Shown one piece after another: positions 18,921-28,136 of a stretch of 51,620 bases of DNA. Source of the stretch: Thermodesulforhabdus norvegica (lineage in GTDB: Bacteria > Desulfobacterota > Syntrophobacteria > Syntrophobacterales > Thermodesulforhabdaceae); assembly GCF_900114975.1 (NCBI RefSeq), contig NZ_FOUU01000011.1, positions 1 to 51,620 of the forward strand, written 5' to 3'. Every line of letters begins with the position of its first letter. Position 1 is the first letter of the stretch. The position numbers were made by a program, and so were the translations under genes. The notes beneath the pieces were generated by a model. It saw only the letters and a list, made by a program, of their open reading frames with translations, had not been told where the DNA came from and did no database searches.

Positions 18921-20428
18921 AATTAACGACTTTGAGACCCAACGAACGGATAGTCCTCATCTGCCTTACGACAGCGTCGGTTCTTTTGAAAATTTTTTTG
19001 ACCTGCAAAGCTCCTGTAATTAATCCCGACGGTGCTCTTTATCTCATAAGTGCGAAATTTATCTCCGAAGGAGACTTTAAACGGGCTCTTGAATTCTTCC
19101 CATACCCTCTTTTCCCATACCTGATAAGCCTTGTTCACTCCATAGCTGGGAACTGGTTGCTTGCAGGGAGAATTTTATCTCTTTTGCCCTCAGCCCTGTG
19201 CGTCATTCCGCTCTACGGTATCATAAAAAGGGTCGTCGGATCCGGCGCTGCCCTCTACGGTTCTGCGGCCTTTATCCTTGCGCCCATCTTTAATGAGACC
19301 TCAACCTGGATCATAAGGGATCACCTGGCCTTGCTGTTGGGCTTAACGGGCATTTTCTGGACGCTGGCGAGCATCGATTCGGGGAAAACGGGGCACTACC
19401 TGACGGCTCTTATCTGTTTCCTGTTCGCAGCGGCACTAAGAATTGAATACGCCGTGCTCATTGTTGCGTGGATTTTTGCGGGAGTAACGGCAACACTTCA
19501 CAGGAGAAGGTTTTTGGTTTGCCTGGCTCTGGGAATTGCCGTTTTGCAGGGGCTTGTGTTACTGGGCTACCTGAGTGGGTGGGAGCAATATTTAAGGTTA
19601 CAGGAACTCCGGAATGGGTTAAGAGCTTTTCTGGGAGGCGAGTTTCTGGAAAACTACCGCAGTGTCTATAGAATGCTGACCGTTCTCGGTCAGGAGCTTC
19701 CCAATTCAATCTGGCATCCCAATTTTTCCGACATAGCCAGGCATTACATTCCCGTTATCTATTTTCTTGGCTATCTCGAAACCTGCGTTAAAGTAGTACA
19801 CTTACCCTTTTTTCTTGCGATTTTCGCAGGGCTGAAGGACCTCGGAAAATGTAAGCATAAATTTTTTTTACTCATGTTTCTGGCCCTTTGCTTTCTTCCT
19901 GGCTACGGGAACCTTCTTTTCCGTAACTTTCTGTCTTACAGGTATGTTTTTCCTCTGGCCGCGCTTCTGTTCGTCTTCACGGGTTTGGGTTTTTACAGCA
20001 TTCAGAGGAGGGTCACCGGGCAACTAGACAATCTTTCTCTGAAAAAAAGGCTCACCATCTCCGTAGTCGCCGTAATCTTCCTTTTAGTAGTGGTTGAAGC
20101 TGTCTTGCATGCAGAAAGAAGGATCGAGAAAACCAGCTCACTCACAATTGACGTGTCCGGGTGGTTGAACTCTCAGGCTATGAACCAGACCTGCCTTGTC
20201 GCGTCGGACGACCCCAGGATCGGCTGGTACTGGAGCCGTGGAGATCGCTTTGTGTTGGTTGGTCATGGTTCAGTTCTCAGAGATCCCGCTATATGTTATT
20301 TCGTTACTGACAGGACAGTTGACCAGGACATTTTGAACAAATGTGGACTGCGTCAATTGATAACTTTTGGCAGTGGCATTAAAAAGATTATTGTCTATGG
20401 AAAACGGCATGATAACCAGGCCTTTTAG
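18917..20428 (+). CDS. Membrane GT-C glycosyltransferase (ArnT/PMT-like)
   Basis: A 503-residue protein with about ten hydrophobic helices. The first loop carries CKAPVINPDGALYLISAKFISEGDFKRAL, with acidic residues after helix 1, as in dolichol/undecaprenyl-phosphate mannosyl- and aminoarabinose-type transferases. It probably transfers a sugar from a lipid carrier at the periplasmic face. It begins with GTG in a 4-nt overlap with the preceding GT4 gene, so the two likely act on one glycan. Confidence 0.8.
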   Translation: MKLTTLRPNERIVLICLTTASVLLKIFLTCKAPVINPDGALYLISAKFISEGDFKRALEFFPYPLFPYLISLVHSIAGNWLLAGRILSLLPSALCVIPLYGIIKRVVGSGAALYGSAAFILAPIFNETSTWIIRDHLALLLGLTGIFWTLASIDSGKTGHYLTALICFLFAAALRIEYAVLIVAWIFAGVTATLHRRRFLVCLALGIAVLQGLVLLGYLSGWEQYLRLQELRNGLRAFLGGEFLENYRSVYRMLTVLGQELPNSIWHPNFSDIARHYIPVIYFLGYLETCVKVVHLPFFLAIFAGLKDLGKCKHKFFLLMFLALCFLPGYGNLLFRNFLSYRYVFPLAALLFVFTGLGFYSIQRRVTGQLDNLSLKKRLTISVVAVIFLLVVVEAVLHAERRIEKTSSLTIDVSGWLNSQAMNQTCLVASDDPRIGWYWSRGDRFVLVGHGSVLRDPAICYFVTDRTVDQDILNKCGLRQLITFGSGIKKIIVYGKRHDNQAF

Positions 20429-20448
20429 GGAGATGTGAAAGGCGGGAA

Positions 20449-20661
20449 ATGTCTCGTCCTGACAGAAGCAGAAGAAGCAGGAAACCAGAGCGTTATGTAT
20501 GTTGTGCCTGTGGAAGAGAGTTTCCTTTTTGCTGGTGGTGTCCCTGCGGTTTCATGATTTGTTCTGAATGCATGGAAGAAAACCTTTGGGGTATGACCTG
20601 CAATGGGATTACCTGGACCTGCCCGGACTGCGGCAGGATTAACGGTTTCGGCAATCAGTAA
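20449..20661 (+). CDS. Cys-rich zinc-ribbon mini-protein
   Basis: A 70-residue protein with 11 Cys (18, 19, 21, 28, 31, 33, 38, 41, 51, 58, 61) and a basic N terminus. The pairs CCAC, CWWCPC, CSEC and CPDC look like two or more zinc knuckles or a compact metal site. It is 21 nt after the glycosyltransferase stop and 21 nt before the reductase, so it is probably co-transcribed with one or both. The function is not known; no family is recognised. Confidence 0.7.
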   Translation: MSRPDRSRRSRKPERYVCCACGREFPFCWWCPCGFMICSECMEENLWGMTCNGITWTCPDCGRINGFGNQ

Positions 20662-20682
20662 AATTCCTCGGGAGGACTGTGT

Positions 20683-22422
20683 ATGAAGAAGAGGCAGGTT
20701 TCCAGAAGGGTCGTCATAATAGGGGCGGTAGCCGTCGGGCCAAAGGTAGCGTGTCGGGTGAAGCGTCTGGACCCGAATGCCCATGTTCTTATGATCGATC
20801 AGGATGAGTTTATATCTTATGGAGGGTGCGGCATCCCCTTTTTCGTTTCGGGGGATGTGAGCGATGTTAAGGAGCTGATGAGCACGAGTTTTCACATGCT
20901 CAGAGATCCAAAGTTCTTCCGCAATGTGAAGGGTGTTGAGGTGCGGACGAGAACTCGGGCTACGGAAATCCTGAGGGAAACGAAAGAGGTCGTGGTGGAA
21001 GATCTTAACACCGGAAAAGTGGAAAAGATTCCCTATGATTATCTCGTGCTGGCAACGGGAGCAACTCCAAGGAGGCTTCCAATTCCCGGATCGGATCATC
21101 CCGATGTCTTCACGGTATCCAACCTTCACGACGCCGTGGCTATAAGAGAAAAGCTTTCACGGGGGGAAGTCGGCACTGCCGTGGTCATAGGTGGCGGTCC
21201 TATTGGTTGTGAAATGGCTGAAGCGCTGGCCGATATGTGGGGCGTAGAGGTATCGGTTGTTGAGATACTCCCTACCCTGCTGCCTGCTTTTCTGGAGCCG
21301 CCTCTCGCCAGAATTGTGCAGAAGCACATGGAGGAAAAGGGGGTATCGGTTTACACGGGAGAAACGGTTGAGGAAATAAGGGAAGAAAACGGAACCTTCA
21401 GGGTTAAAACCGGCAGAAGAACGCTTTCTGCTGATATAGTCATTCAGGCGGTCGGGGTAAATCCCAGAGGAGAACTTGCCGTTAAGGCGGGTCTTATGAC
21501 CACTCCAAAAGGTGCAATTGCCGTAAACGAAAGGCTCCAGACATCCGATCCCTTTATTTATGCCGGCGGCGACTGCATCGAGGTACCTCACCTGGTAACC
21601 GGCAGGTATGTTCACATTCCCATGGGCTCTCTCGCAAACCGCCAGGGCCGGGTAATCGGAACGAACATCGCCGGCGGGTACGCAACTTTTGAAGGGGTTG
21701 TGGGGAGTTTTTGCCTTAAGGTCTTCGATCTCGGCCTTGCAACAACCGGGATAACCTACGAACAGGCCCTTAAAGAAGGATTTGATCCCGTTAGAGCCTA
21801 TGTGGTTCAGTCGGACCGCGCCCACTTTTATCCGACTCAGGGATTAATGTACATGGCATTAATAGCCGACCGAAAGACCCGCCGTATCCTGGGAGCTCAG
21901 GGAATCGGCAAAAACGGCGATGCCGTGGTGGGAAGAATCAACTCGATTGCCGCTCTGCTACAGCTTGGTGGAACATTGAACCACCTGTCAAACCTTGAGA
22001 TAGCCTACGCACCTCCCTTTGCTTCGGCAATGGATATAGTAAACGCCGCCGCGAATACCGCGGAAAACATAATCGAAGGACTTAACGACACCATAGACCC
22101 CGATGAGTTTATCGAGGTTTTTCTGGGCGAGGATTCCGGCGATAGGGTTCGGGTGCTGGACGTGAGGTCGCCTGTCAACGCCCGACCCTTCGTTGAAAGG
22201 TTCGGAGAAAGATGGATCAACATACCGCAGGAAGAGCTTCTTGACAGGCTGGCTGAAGTTCCCGAAGTTGAAAACCTTATGGTCTTTTGCAACTCCGGCC
22301 TGAGGTCCTACGAAGCTCTGAGACAGATTTCCCATCACCTCGGTAGAAAAGCAAGAAATGTTCAGGGCGGTGCGGCCCTGATAAAGATGGCAGGATTACT
22401 TCCCGAAAACGGAGACGATTAG
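20683..22422 (+). CDS. CoA-disulfide/persulfide reductase with rhodanese domain
   Basis: A 579-residue flavoprotein. Residues 1-450 are a pyridine nucleotide-disulfide oxidoreductase of the CoADR type: FAD motif near residue 12, active Cys49 in ISYGGCGIPFF, NAD motif VVIGGGPIGCEMAEAL, and FAD closing motif FIYAGGDC. The rest ends in a rhodanese domain with the Cys536 loop VFCNSGLRSYEA. Enzymes of this form reduce CoA-disulfide, CoA-persulfide or polysulfide with NAD(P)H, which fits sulfur metabolism. The first Gly motif is slightly unusual (GAVAVG). The next gene follows 3 nt later. Confidence 0.92.
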   Translation: MKKRQVSRRVVIIGAVAVGPKVACRVKRLDPNAHVLMIDQDEFISYGGCGIPFFVSGDVSDVKELMSTSFHMLRDPKFFRNVKGVEVRTRTRATEILRETKEVVVEDLNTGKVEKIPYDYLVLATGATPRRLPIPGSDHPDVFTVSNLHDAVAIREKLSRGEVGTAVVIGGGPIGCEMAEALADMWGVEVSVVEILPTLLPAFLEPPLARIVQKHMEEKGVSVYTGETVEEIREENGTFRVKTGRRTLSADIVIQAVGVNPRGELAVKAGLMTTPKGAIAVNERLQTSDPFIYAGGDCIEVPHLVTGRYVHIPMGSLANRQGRVIGTNIAGGYATFEGVVGSFCLKVFDLGLATTGITYEQALKEGFDPVRAYVVQSDRAHFYPTQGLMYMALIADRKTRRILGAQGIGKNGDAVVGRINSIAALLQLGGTLNHLSNLEIAYAPPFASAMDIVNAAANTAENIIEGLNDTIDPDEFIEVFLGEDSGDRVRVLDVRSPVNARPFVERFGERWINIPQEELLDRLAEVPEVENLMVFCNSGLRSYEALRQISHHLGRKARNVQGGAALIKMAGLLPENGDD

Positions 22423-22425
22423 CCT

Positions 22426-23760
22426 ATGCATCGGGTGGCCCTATTCTGGGATCAGTCTTTTCTCTGGGGTATGTTTCTGTACGATGCGCTCTGTGAGATG
22501 GATATCCCCTTTTGCGTGGTTAGAACGGCCCAGGTGCACGGCGGGATATTGTCTCACTTCCCCGTGCTTCTCATGCCGGGTGGCTGGGCGTCTCAAAAGG
22601 TGGCACTTCTGGGCCGTCCGGGAAGGGAACGAATAATAGAATTTGTGGGGAATGGCGGCGTTTACATAGGTTTTTGCGGCGGTGTGGGGCTTGTGCTGTC
22701 CGGCAAAAGGACTCTCAATATAGTACCCGTCAAACGACTGCCCATGGAGCGCCGCATTCCCAGTGCCAGCGGGCCTGTGGTGATAAAAAAAAATGCAGAT
22801 CACCCCGTGTGGGATGGTCTTCCAGAAAGGGTAATCGTGTCAATATGGTGGCCCTCTCAGGTTGAGCCCGACAATGTTACCGGCCTTACCAGTATCGCCC
22901 TGTACGAAAAAACCTCTCCTGGATTCTGGGTATCGGACATACCCTACGACGATGTCAGGACACTTAACATCAGGTCTCTTGAAGACTCCTACGGAATTAA
23001 CTTAAATCCGGAAAAGTACCTGTACGGTAAACCGGCCATAATGGAGTATGAACTGGGGGAAGGGTCTTTTTTTCTATCCTATCCACACCTGGAGACTCCG
23101 GGGGATGTCGAAGGAAGACGGCTCCTCCGTCGGATAATCGACCATGCTTACAGAAAATGGCAGGAAAAAAGCAAAATATCTGCAAAAGCACCACCGGAAT
23201 TGCCCCACCCACCCTTTCCATCACCCGAAATTGTGAAAAAAGTTCAGGCAATTAGAAGACAACTGGAAGAGCTTATAGACCTCGGAATTCGCAATTTATT
23301 GTGGTTCTGGAGAAAACCCTGGCTGCTCGGATGGAAAAGAGGCATCAGAGGGCTGGAGTATTCCATGATGCTCACCCTTGTAACCTTTCTGGAACGCGCC
23401 CTGGAGGTTCTGGCACTAACTCGCCGCAGAACTTTGCATAATGAGCCTGTATGGAAGGATCTGATCGATCTTCTGGCTAGTCGGGTCGACGAATTTTCAA
23501 CAAAAGCCCGGAGGTTGCTGATCTACGAAAGGTTTCTTTCCCAGGAGCGGGTACTTCCCAAACTGGGAAGCGTCGATCCCAGGATTGACGACCTCCGTTC
23601 TTACCTGTTCGGCTCGAAGATGAATCACGGTGGGCTGTGCAAGGAAATTTTCGATCTCATCGACGAAGCCCTGTACGGCGCTTTATGTTTGCTACTTCGC
23701 TACAAAATAAAGATACGCTTCAGCAGCAGAGTTAACGATTTCACTATCGTCGATGCGTGA
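22426..23760 (+). CDS. BPL_N/GATase1-like domain protein with helical C-terminal domain
   Basis: A 444-residue protein. Residues 1-235 look like a class I glutamine-amidotransferase-type fold of the biotin-ligase N-terminal (BPL_N) kind: LLMPGGWASQK, then the nucleophile elbow VYIGFCGGVGLVLSG with Cys84, and a late segment GEGSFFLSYPHLETPGD. No synthetase domain is fused. Residues 265-444 are helix-rich without a recognised family. Placed 3 nt after the persulfide reductase, so probably in its operon. The activity is not known; a Cys-dependent amidase or persulfide-carrying role is a guess. Its last 61 nt overlap the convergent DUF457 gene. Confidence 0.75.
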   Translation: MHRVALFWDQSFLWGMFLYDALCEMDIPFCVVRTAQVHGGILSHFPVLLMPGGWASQKVALLGRPGRERIIEFVGNGGVYIGFCGGVGLVLSGKRTLNIVPVKRLPMERRIPSASGPVVIKKNADHPVWDGLPERVIVSIWWPSQVEPDNVTGLTSIALYEKTSPGFWVSDIPYDDVRTLNIRSLEDSYGINLNPEKYLYGKPAIMEYELGEGSFFLSYPHLETPGDVEGRRLLRRIIDHAYRKWQEKSKISAKAPPELPHPPFPSPEIVKKVQAIRRQLEELIDLGIRNLLWFWRKPWLLGWKRGIRGLEYSMMLTLVTFLERALEVLALTRRRTLHNEPVWKDLIDLLASRVDEFSTKARRLLIYERFLSQERVLPKLGSVDPRIDDLRSYLFGSKMNHGGLCKEIFDLIDEALYGALCLLLRYKIKIRFSSRVNDFTIVDA

Positions 23761-24188
23761 ACCATCATTGAAGCCCCCAGGCACACCCATGAGAAAATGT
23801 ATTCCTTCCACTTTCCGTAGCTGAAGAGCGGAATGCGAAGTCGGAATTTGCCGAGCACAGGGATGCCCTTTGGTGTCAGTGCGTCCATGATGACATGGAT
23901 AAACCCGGGATAGATAAGCACCCATGTGCGGAACCTGAGAAGTCCTTCGCCTTTGAGTGCAAAGAGCAAGGGTGGAACCAGACCGGGCCATGTAAATAAT
24001 GCGAGAAGAAAAGCCCACAGGGCAAGATCATGGCTCCATCCCCGGTGCCTTAAAACCTTCTTTCTCCCTATCCGCTCTATCTGATCCGGAATGCTCGCCA
24101 TGAAGAATGCATAGGAAAGCTCCGGCAGAGTCCCGTTTGCGAAGGCAAGAAAGGCTACGGAAACCAATCTATGATTAAGGCTTTGCAT
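23700..24188 (-). CDS. YdjM/DUF457-family membrane metal-dependent hydrolase
   Basis: A 162-residue membrane protein with about four hydrophobic helices. HRGWSHDLALW and HVIMDALTPKGIPVL match the paired His/Asp motifs of the YdjM (LexA-regulated inner-membrane hydrolase) family. Function of the family is poorly known. The ATG at 24188 begins just before the first helix after GGAAAG; a longer TTG frame upstream lacks support. The 61-nt convergent overlap with the preceding gene is long, so the C terminus of one of them may be unusual. Confidence 0.75.
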   Translation of the reverse strand: MQSLNHRLVSVAFLAFANGTLPELSYAFFMASIPDQIERIGRKKVLRHRGWSHDLALWAFLLALFTWPGLVPPLLFALKGEGLLRFRTWVLIYPGFIHVIMDALTPKGIPVLGKFRLRIPLFSYGKWKEYIFSWVCLGASMMVHASTIVKSLTLLLKRIFIL

Positions 24189-24299
24189 AAAACTTTCCGT
24201 GGTCTCAAGTTGCCAGTTCCCGATACTTCCTGATAATTTTAGACGATTTAACCGGAGTGACAAAACAACTCAACCGGCATAATCAAAACGGCAGGAACA

Positions 24300-24884
24300 A
24301 TGGTCTCACTACCCGAGCGTCCTTTCAACCCTGAGGAGATAAAGATGCTTGAGCTTGCCGTGGAAATATCCGAGGACGTCGTAGGTGATCGCTTTAAAAT
24401 ATCCACGGCTCAGTGGAAGCGCTATCGCTATGATATAAAAAGCCTTAGAGACCTGTCTCCTGAAGAGATTACCGACCTGGCCTACGCCCAGATTCTCAGA
24501 TACGCACAACCCCCCTCTCTTCGAACCAGGGTTAGAGAATGGGGAGAATATTACAAGATATGCATTCAGGACCACGTGATACTGAGAACGATTCAGTCTG
24601 AACCGGAACTGGAACTTTTTCCCTTTCTCATCTACGTGGTAACTCACGAACTGATTCATGTTGTCAGGTTTGCGAGATTTCTTCAGAGCTTTTATGCCTC
24701 AGAGCAGGAGAGAATACAGGAGGAATCCCGGGTTCATGAAATTACTCATGAGCTATTGTGCAAGTTGCCCGTAAGAGGTATAGAAAAGGTGCTCCATTTC
24801 TTCCACGGATCGATGCAAGTGGAGTTGTTCGAAGATGAGAAGAAACCGGAGATTGCAAGATGGATAGAGCAAAAATTACCGTAG
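24300..24884 (+). CDS. Putative zinc metalloprotease-like protein (two HExxH motifs)
   Basis: A 194-residue protein not assigned to a named family. Its central part reads FLIYVVTHELIHVVRF, with HExxH at 116-120, and a second HExxH (HEITH) at 146-150; glutamates at 135, 137, 141 and 142 could supply the third ligand of a gluzincin-like site. No signal peptide is present. The stop lies 25 nt inside gatC, so it is translationally linked to the amidotransferase genes. Whether it is an active protease is unknown. Confidence 0.7.
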   Translation: MVSLPERPFNPEEIKMLELAVEISEDVVGDRFKISTAQWKRYRYDIKSLRDLSPEEITDLAYAQILRYAQPPSLRTRVREWGEYYKICIQDHVILRTIQSEPELELFPFLIYVVTHELIHVVRFARFLQSFYASEQERIQEESRVHEITHELLCKLPVRGIEKVLHFFHGSMQVELFEDEKKPEIARWIEQKLP

Positions 24885-25153
24885 AAGAGGTGAGAAACAT
24901 CGCCAGGCTTGCCAGGATCTCTCTCGATAAGGACGAAGAAGGTTCAATGGTGAGTGAACTCGGTACAATACTGGACTACGTGGAAAAGCTTAATGAGATC
25001 TCAACGGAAGGAGTTGAGCCACTTCATCATCCTCTGGAGCGTTCGAACGTTTATCGTGAAGACGAATACGGTAATCCCCTGAAGCGAGAAGATGCCCTGG
25101 CCAATGCGCCGAGGACCGACGGCGTGTTCTTCATAGTATCGCGGGTAATCTGA
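24860..25153 (+). CDS. gatC: Asp-tRNA(Asn)/Glu-tRNA(Gln) amidotransferase subunit C
   Basis: A 97-residue GatC, the small stabilising chain of the GatCAB complex that amidates mischarged Glu-tRNA(Gln) and Asp-tRNA(Asn). ITVEEVRNIARLARISL and LGTILDYVEKLNEI are typical, as is the C-terminal ALANAPRTDGVFFIVSRVI. It starts inside the end of the HExxH gene and is followed 16 nt later by gatA. gatB is not in the window. Confidence 0.95.
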   Translation: MDRAKITVEEVRNIARLARISLDKDEEGSMVSELGTILDYVEKLNEISTEGVEPLHHPLERSNVYREDEYGNPLKREDALANAPRTDGVFFIVSRVI

Positions 25154-25169
25154 GTCGAGGAGTCGTACT

Positions 25170-26642
25170 ATGAGTCGAGGTAGTGGCAGTGTTTTAAGGT
25201 GGGATATTCACGAGCTCAGACGACACATCCTGAAGGGTGAGGTGACGGCAACGGAGGTCGTTAAGGCCAGTCTCGAGCGGATAAGGGAAATGAACGGTCT
25301 TCTCAACGCCTTTATAACCGTCCTGGAAGAATCCTCCATAGAAGAAGCCGAGAAACTGGATAAGAATCCAGAGCTTTTGAAGAAGCTCCCTTTAGGCGGA
25401 GTTCCGGTGGCCGTAAAGGATTGCCTGTGTACTCAAAAGGTGCGCACAACCTGTGGAAGTAAAATACTCGAAAACTTTTGCCCGCCCTTCAATGCTACCT
25501 GTGTTTCCCGGCTCAGGGAAGCCGGCGCCGTGATCGTCGGAAAGACGAACATGGACGAGTTTGCCATGGGGTCAAGCACGGAGCATTCGGCTTACGGGCC
25601 TTCACGCAATCCCTGGGACACCGATCGGGTACCCGGGGGGTCGAGCGGAGGGTCTGCCGTAGCCGTTGCATCAGGTATGGTTCCCGCAGCCCTGGGGACC
25701 GATACGGGAGGATCAATCCGTCTTCCGGCCGCCTTTTGCGGGGTTGTGGGTCTGAAGCCCACCTACGGAAGGGTATCCCGCTACGGTTTAATAGAGTTTG
25801 CATCTTCCTTCGACCAGGCCGGTCCGATAACGCGCACGGCAAAAGACGCCGCTTTAATGTTGCAAATTATTGCGGGACACGACCCGCTGGACAGCACATC
25901 TGTGCCCGAACCCGTTCATTCCTATGTCGATCTTCTGGAACAGTCCCCCTTCCCCTGCCGTGTTGGCATTCCCAGGGAGTATTTTTCATACGAAATTAAC
26001 GGCGAAATTTCCGGTGCCATTGAAAAGGCCATGGATGTTTTGAAAAAGCTGGGAGCGGAGTTCGTAGATGTTTCTCTACCTCATACCGACTACGGCGTTG
26101 CGGCTTATTACATAATCGCCCCGGCAGAAGCGAGCTCCAATCTGGCCAGATACGACGGCGTAAAGTACGGTTTCCGAGCTCAGACGGATTTTCCCGACCT
26201 CATGGAGATGTATCTTAAGACAAGGGCTGTTGGCTTCGGAAAGGAAGTAAAACGTCGCATAATGCTCGGGACTTATGTTCTATCGGCCGGGTATTATGAA
26301 GCCTACTACGGAAAAGCTTCCCAGGTAAGGCGCCTTATACAGCAGGACTTCTTAAAGGCCTTTGAGCAGTGTGATGTGCTCTTTACGCCCGTAAGCCCCA
26401 CCCTTCCTTTCCGCATCGGCGAAAAGGTCGATAACCCGCTGGCAATGTACCTTACCGATGTATTCACCCTGCCGGCAAGCCTTGCGGGAATTCCGGGTAT
26501 TTCGGTCCCCTGCTCTATGAGTTCCGGAGGGCTTCCCATAGCATTCCAGCTGCTGGCGCCCTACTTCAGGGAGGATTTGCTTCTCAGGATGGCCCACGCA
26601 TACCAGAAAGAAACCGGCGGGTTGCCCCTGCCCCTGGATTAG
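25170..26642 (+). CDS. gatA: Asp-tRNA(Asn)/Glu-tRNA(Gln) amidotransferase subunit A
   Basis: A 490-residue amidase-signature enzyme that releases ammonia from glutamine for transamidation. The Ser-cisSer-Lys triad motifs are visible: [12 protein letters not shown] (Lys), [16 protein letters not shown] (cis-Ser) and [32 protein letters not shown] (nucleophile Ser). The length is normal. It is the last gene of the cluster; the convergent M48 gene ends 18 nt away. Confidence 0.96.
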   Translation: MSRGSGSVLRWDIHELRRHILKGEVTATEVVKASLERIREMNGLLNAFITVLEESSIEEAEKLDKNPELLKKLPLGGVPVAVKDCLCTQKVRTTCGSKILENFCPPFNATCVSRLREAGAVIVGKTNMDEFAMGSSTEHSAYGPSRNPWDTDRVPGGSSGGSAVAVASGMVPAALGTDTGGSIRLPAAFCGVVGLKPTYGRVSRYGLIEFASSFDQAGPITRTAKDAALMLQIIAGHDPLDSTSVPEPVHSYVDLLEQSPFPCRVGIPREYFSYEINGEISGAIEKAMDVLKKLGAEFVDVSLPHTDYGVAAYYIIAPAEASSNLARYDGVKYGFRAQTDFPDLMEMYLKTRAVGFGKEVKRRIMLGTYVLSAGYYEAYYGKASQVRRLIQQDFLKAFEQCDVLFTPVSPTLPFRIGEKVDNPLAMYLTDVFTLPASLAGIPGISVPCSMSSGGLPIAFQLLAPYFREDLLLRMAHAYQKETGGLPLPLD

Positions 26643-26660
26643 TAAAAGCAGGGCTCACAC

Positions 26661-28052
26661 CTACGGTCTGGAAGGGTCTTCGACCCTTCCCGAACCCATC
26701 TTTTTCATGATCTCCTTCTTTTTTACCGGGTCGGCAGTATGTTCCACGGCTTTCCGGTAATGAAATTTTGCGAGCCTGAAGTCGCCTTCCCTTTTATAAT
26801 AGTCTCCCAGTGCTTCATGAGCCTCGCCGAGGCGCCCCAGCACCCCCAGCACTGTTCCGAGCCGGTAGTCATAGTCTCTGAAGAAAAGCCTGTCCTCCGG
26901 AGAGATTGCCTTCAGGTGTTTCAGAGCTTCGGAATAATCGCCACGCTCCTGGGATACGATCGCCAGGCGATAATGCAGTCCGGGATCGGCACCGTCTGCG
27001 AGAACTGCCCTCATCAGGACCTTTTCGGCCTCCGAAGACTTCCCCATCTTGAAATAGGAATCGGCGAGTACTGCCGCCGTATAACTGTTAAGCCCGCACA
27101 GATCTCGAGCCCTCGTTGCCTTCTCAACTGCCGCCGAGTAGTCACTCCGGCCGTTAAAGTAAAGTGCCCTGGCGAATTCAATAATACAGTTGTCTATACC
27201 TTGCTTCTCCCATCGGTTTATCAGGGACTCCAGGCCGGTTAAATCCCCCGATCGGGCATATACCAGGGCTTTTACGAAATAAAACTCGGTGTCCCCTTTT
27301 TCCGGGCTCTGCGTTCCCGGGCCATAATCGGCTGTCATCAAGCTTAATCGGTCTATACGCTCAAACACGCCGGGATGGGTTTTGAGATAATCCGGAACGC
27401 CGGGATTCCCTCCCCACGTTCGATCCGCCAGCCTCTTTAAGGCTCTGACGGCATCCTCGGGGCCGTAGCCGGCCTTTATCAGATATCTGGTACCGATCTG
27501 GTCCGCTTCCCTTTCGTGGTCACGACTGTAGGCCAATGCCAGGGTCTCAGATCCGGCAGCTCCCCCAATAGCAACGGCCTGAGATAAGCTGGGATCACTT
27601 CCCAGGAGAGCACTCACTATACCCGCCGCAAGAGTCGTTACGGCCACGGCCTTCTGGAGTTCCAGCTGGCGGTGGATGTGGCGAGCCTGGGCATGGGCGA
27701 TCTCATGAGCCAGTATGGATGCAAGCTCTCCTTCGCCGTCGAGAATTTTTATCAACCCCTTGTTTATGAACACATGTCCACCGGGTATCGTGAAGGCATT
27801 GGGTACCTCCTGGTTGACCACATAGAATTGATACCTGTAGGAGGGATCATCGATTGCCGAAACGATTCTATCTCCAACACGCCTCACATACATGACCACA
27901 TCGGGATCGGTAAAAAAGCCATAGCGCTCTTCAACCTTTTGAACTATTTCCCGCCCCAGTTTTTCTTCATCGGCTCTTTCCAGTGCTACTGCGCCGTCAA
28001 AAAGAGGCGACAGGATCAGGACGAAAAAGCATAAAAGAGCTATTCTTTTCAT
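26661..28052 (-). CDS. M48-family metalloprotease with TPR domain (BepA/YfgC-like)
   Basis: A 463-residue protein. Residues 1-23 are a signal peptide. The M48 domain carries the zinc site HEIAH at 116-120 and, later, SRDHEREADQIGTRYL with the third ligand Glu. Residues about 255-450 are TPR repeats. This form matches BepA, a periplasmic protease/chaperone that controls outer-membrane protein assembly. A TATAAT (28091-28096, minus strand) lies about 40 nt before the start and may be the promoter -10, but its -35 is poor. Confidence 0.9.
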   Translation of the reverse strand: MKRIALLCFFVLILSPLFDGAVALERADEEKLGREIVQKVEERYGFFTDPDVVMYVRRVGDRIVSAIDDPSYRYQFYVVNQEVPNAFTIPGGHVFINKGLIKILDGEGELASILAHEIAHAQARHIHRQLELQKAVAVTTLAAGIVSALLGSDPSLSQAVAIGGAAGSETLALAYSRDHEREADQIGTRYLIKAGYGPEDAVRALKRLADRTWGGNPGVPDYLKTHPGVFERIDRLSLMTADYGPGTQSPEKGDTEFYFVKALVYARSGDLTGLESLINRWEKQGIDNCIIEFARALYFNGRSDYSAAVEKATRARDLCGLNSYTAAVLADSYFKMGKSSEAEKVLMRAVLADGADPGLHYRLAIVSQERGDYSEALKHLKAISPEDRLFFRDYDYRLGTVLGVLGRLGEAHEALGDYYKREGDFRLAKFHYRKAVEHTADPVKKKEIMKKMGSGRVEDPSRP

Positions 28053-28136
28053 GACCGACTTCGTACTCCTTAGAAGAAGTTATCTTTAACATTATACTCC
28101 ATATTTTTCCGACGAAAATACTAATAAAAATCCCGC

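Noticed and set aside
20425-21129. Minus-strand open frame of 234 codons
   Set aside because: Antisense to the Cys-rich protein and reductase genes; composition fits a shadow frame.
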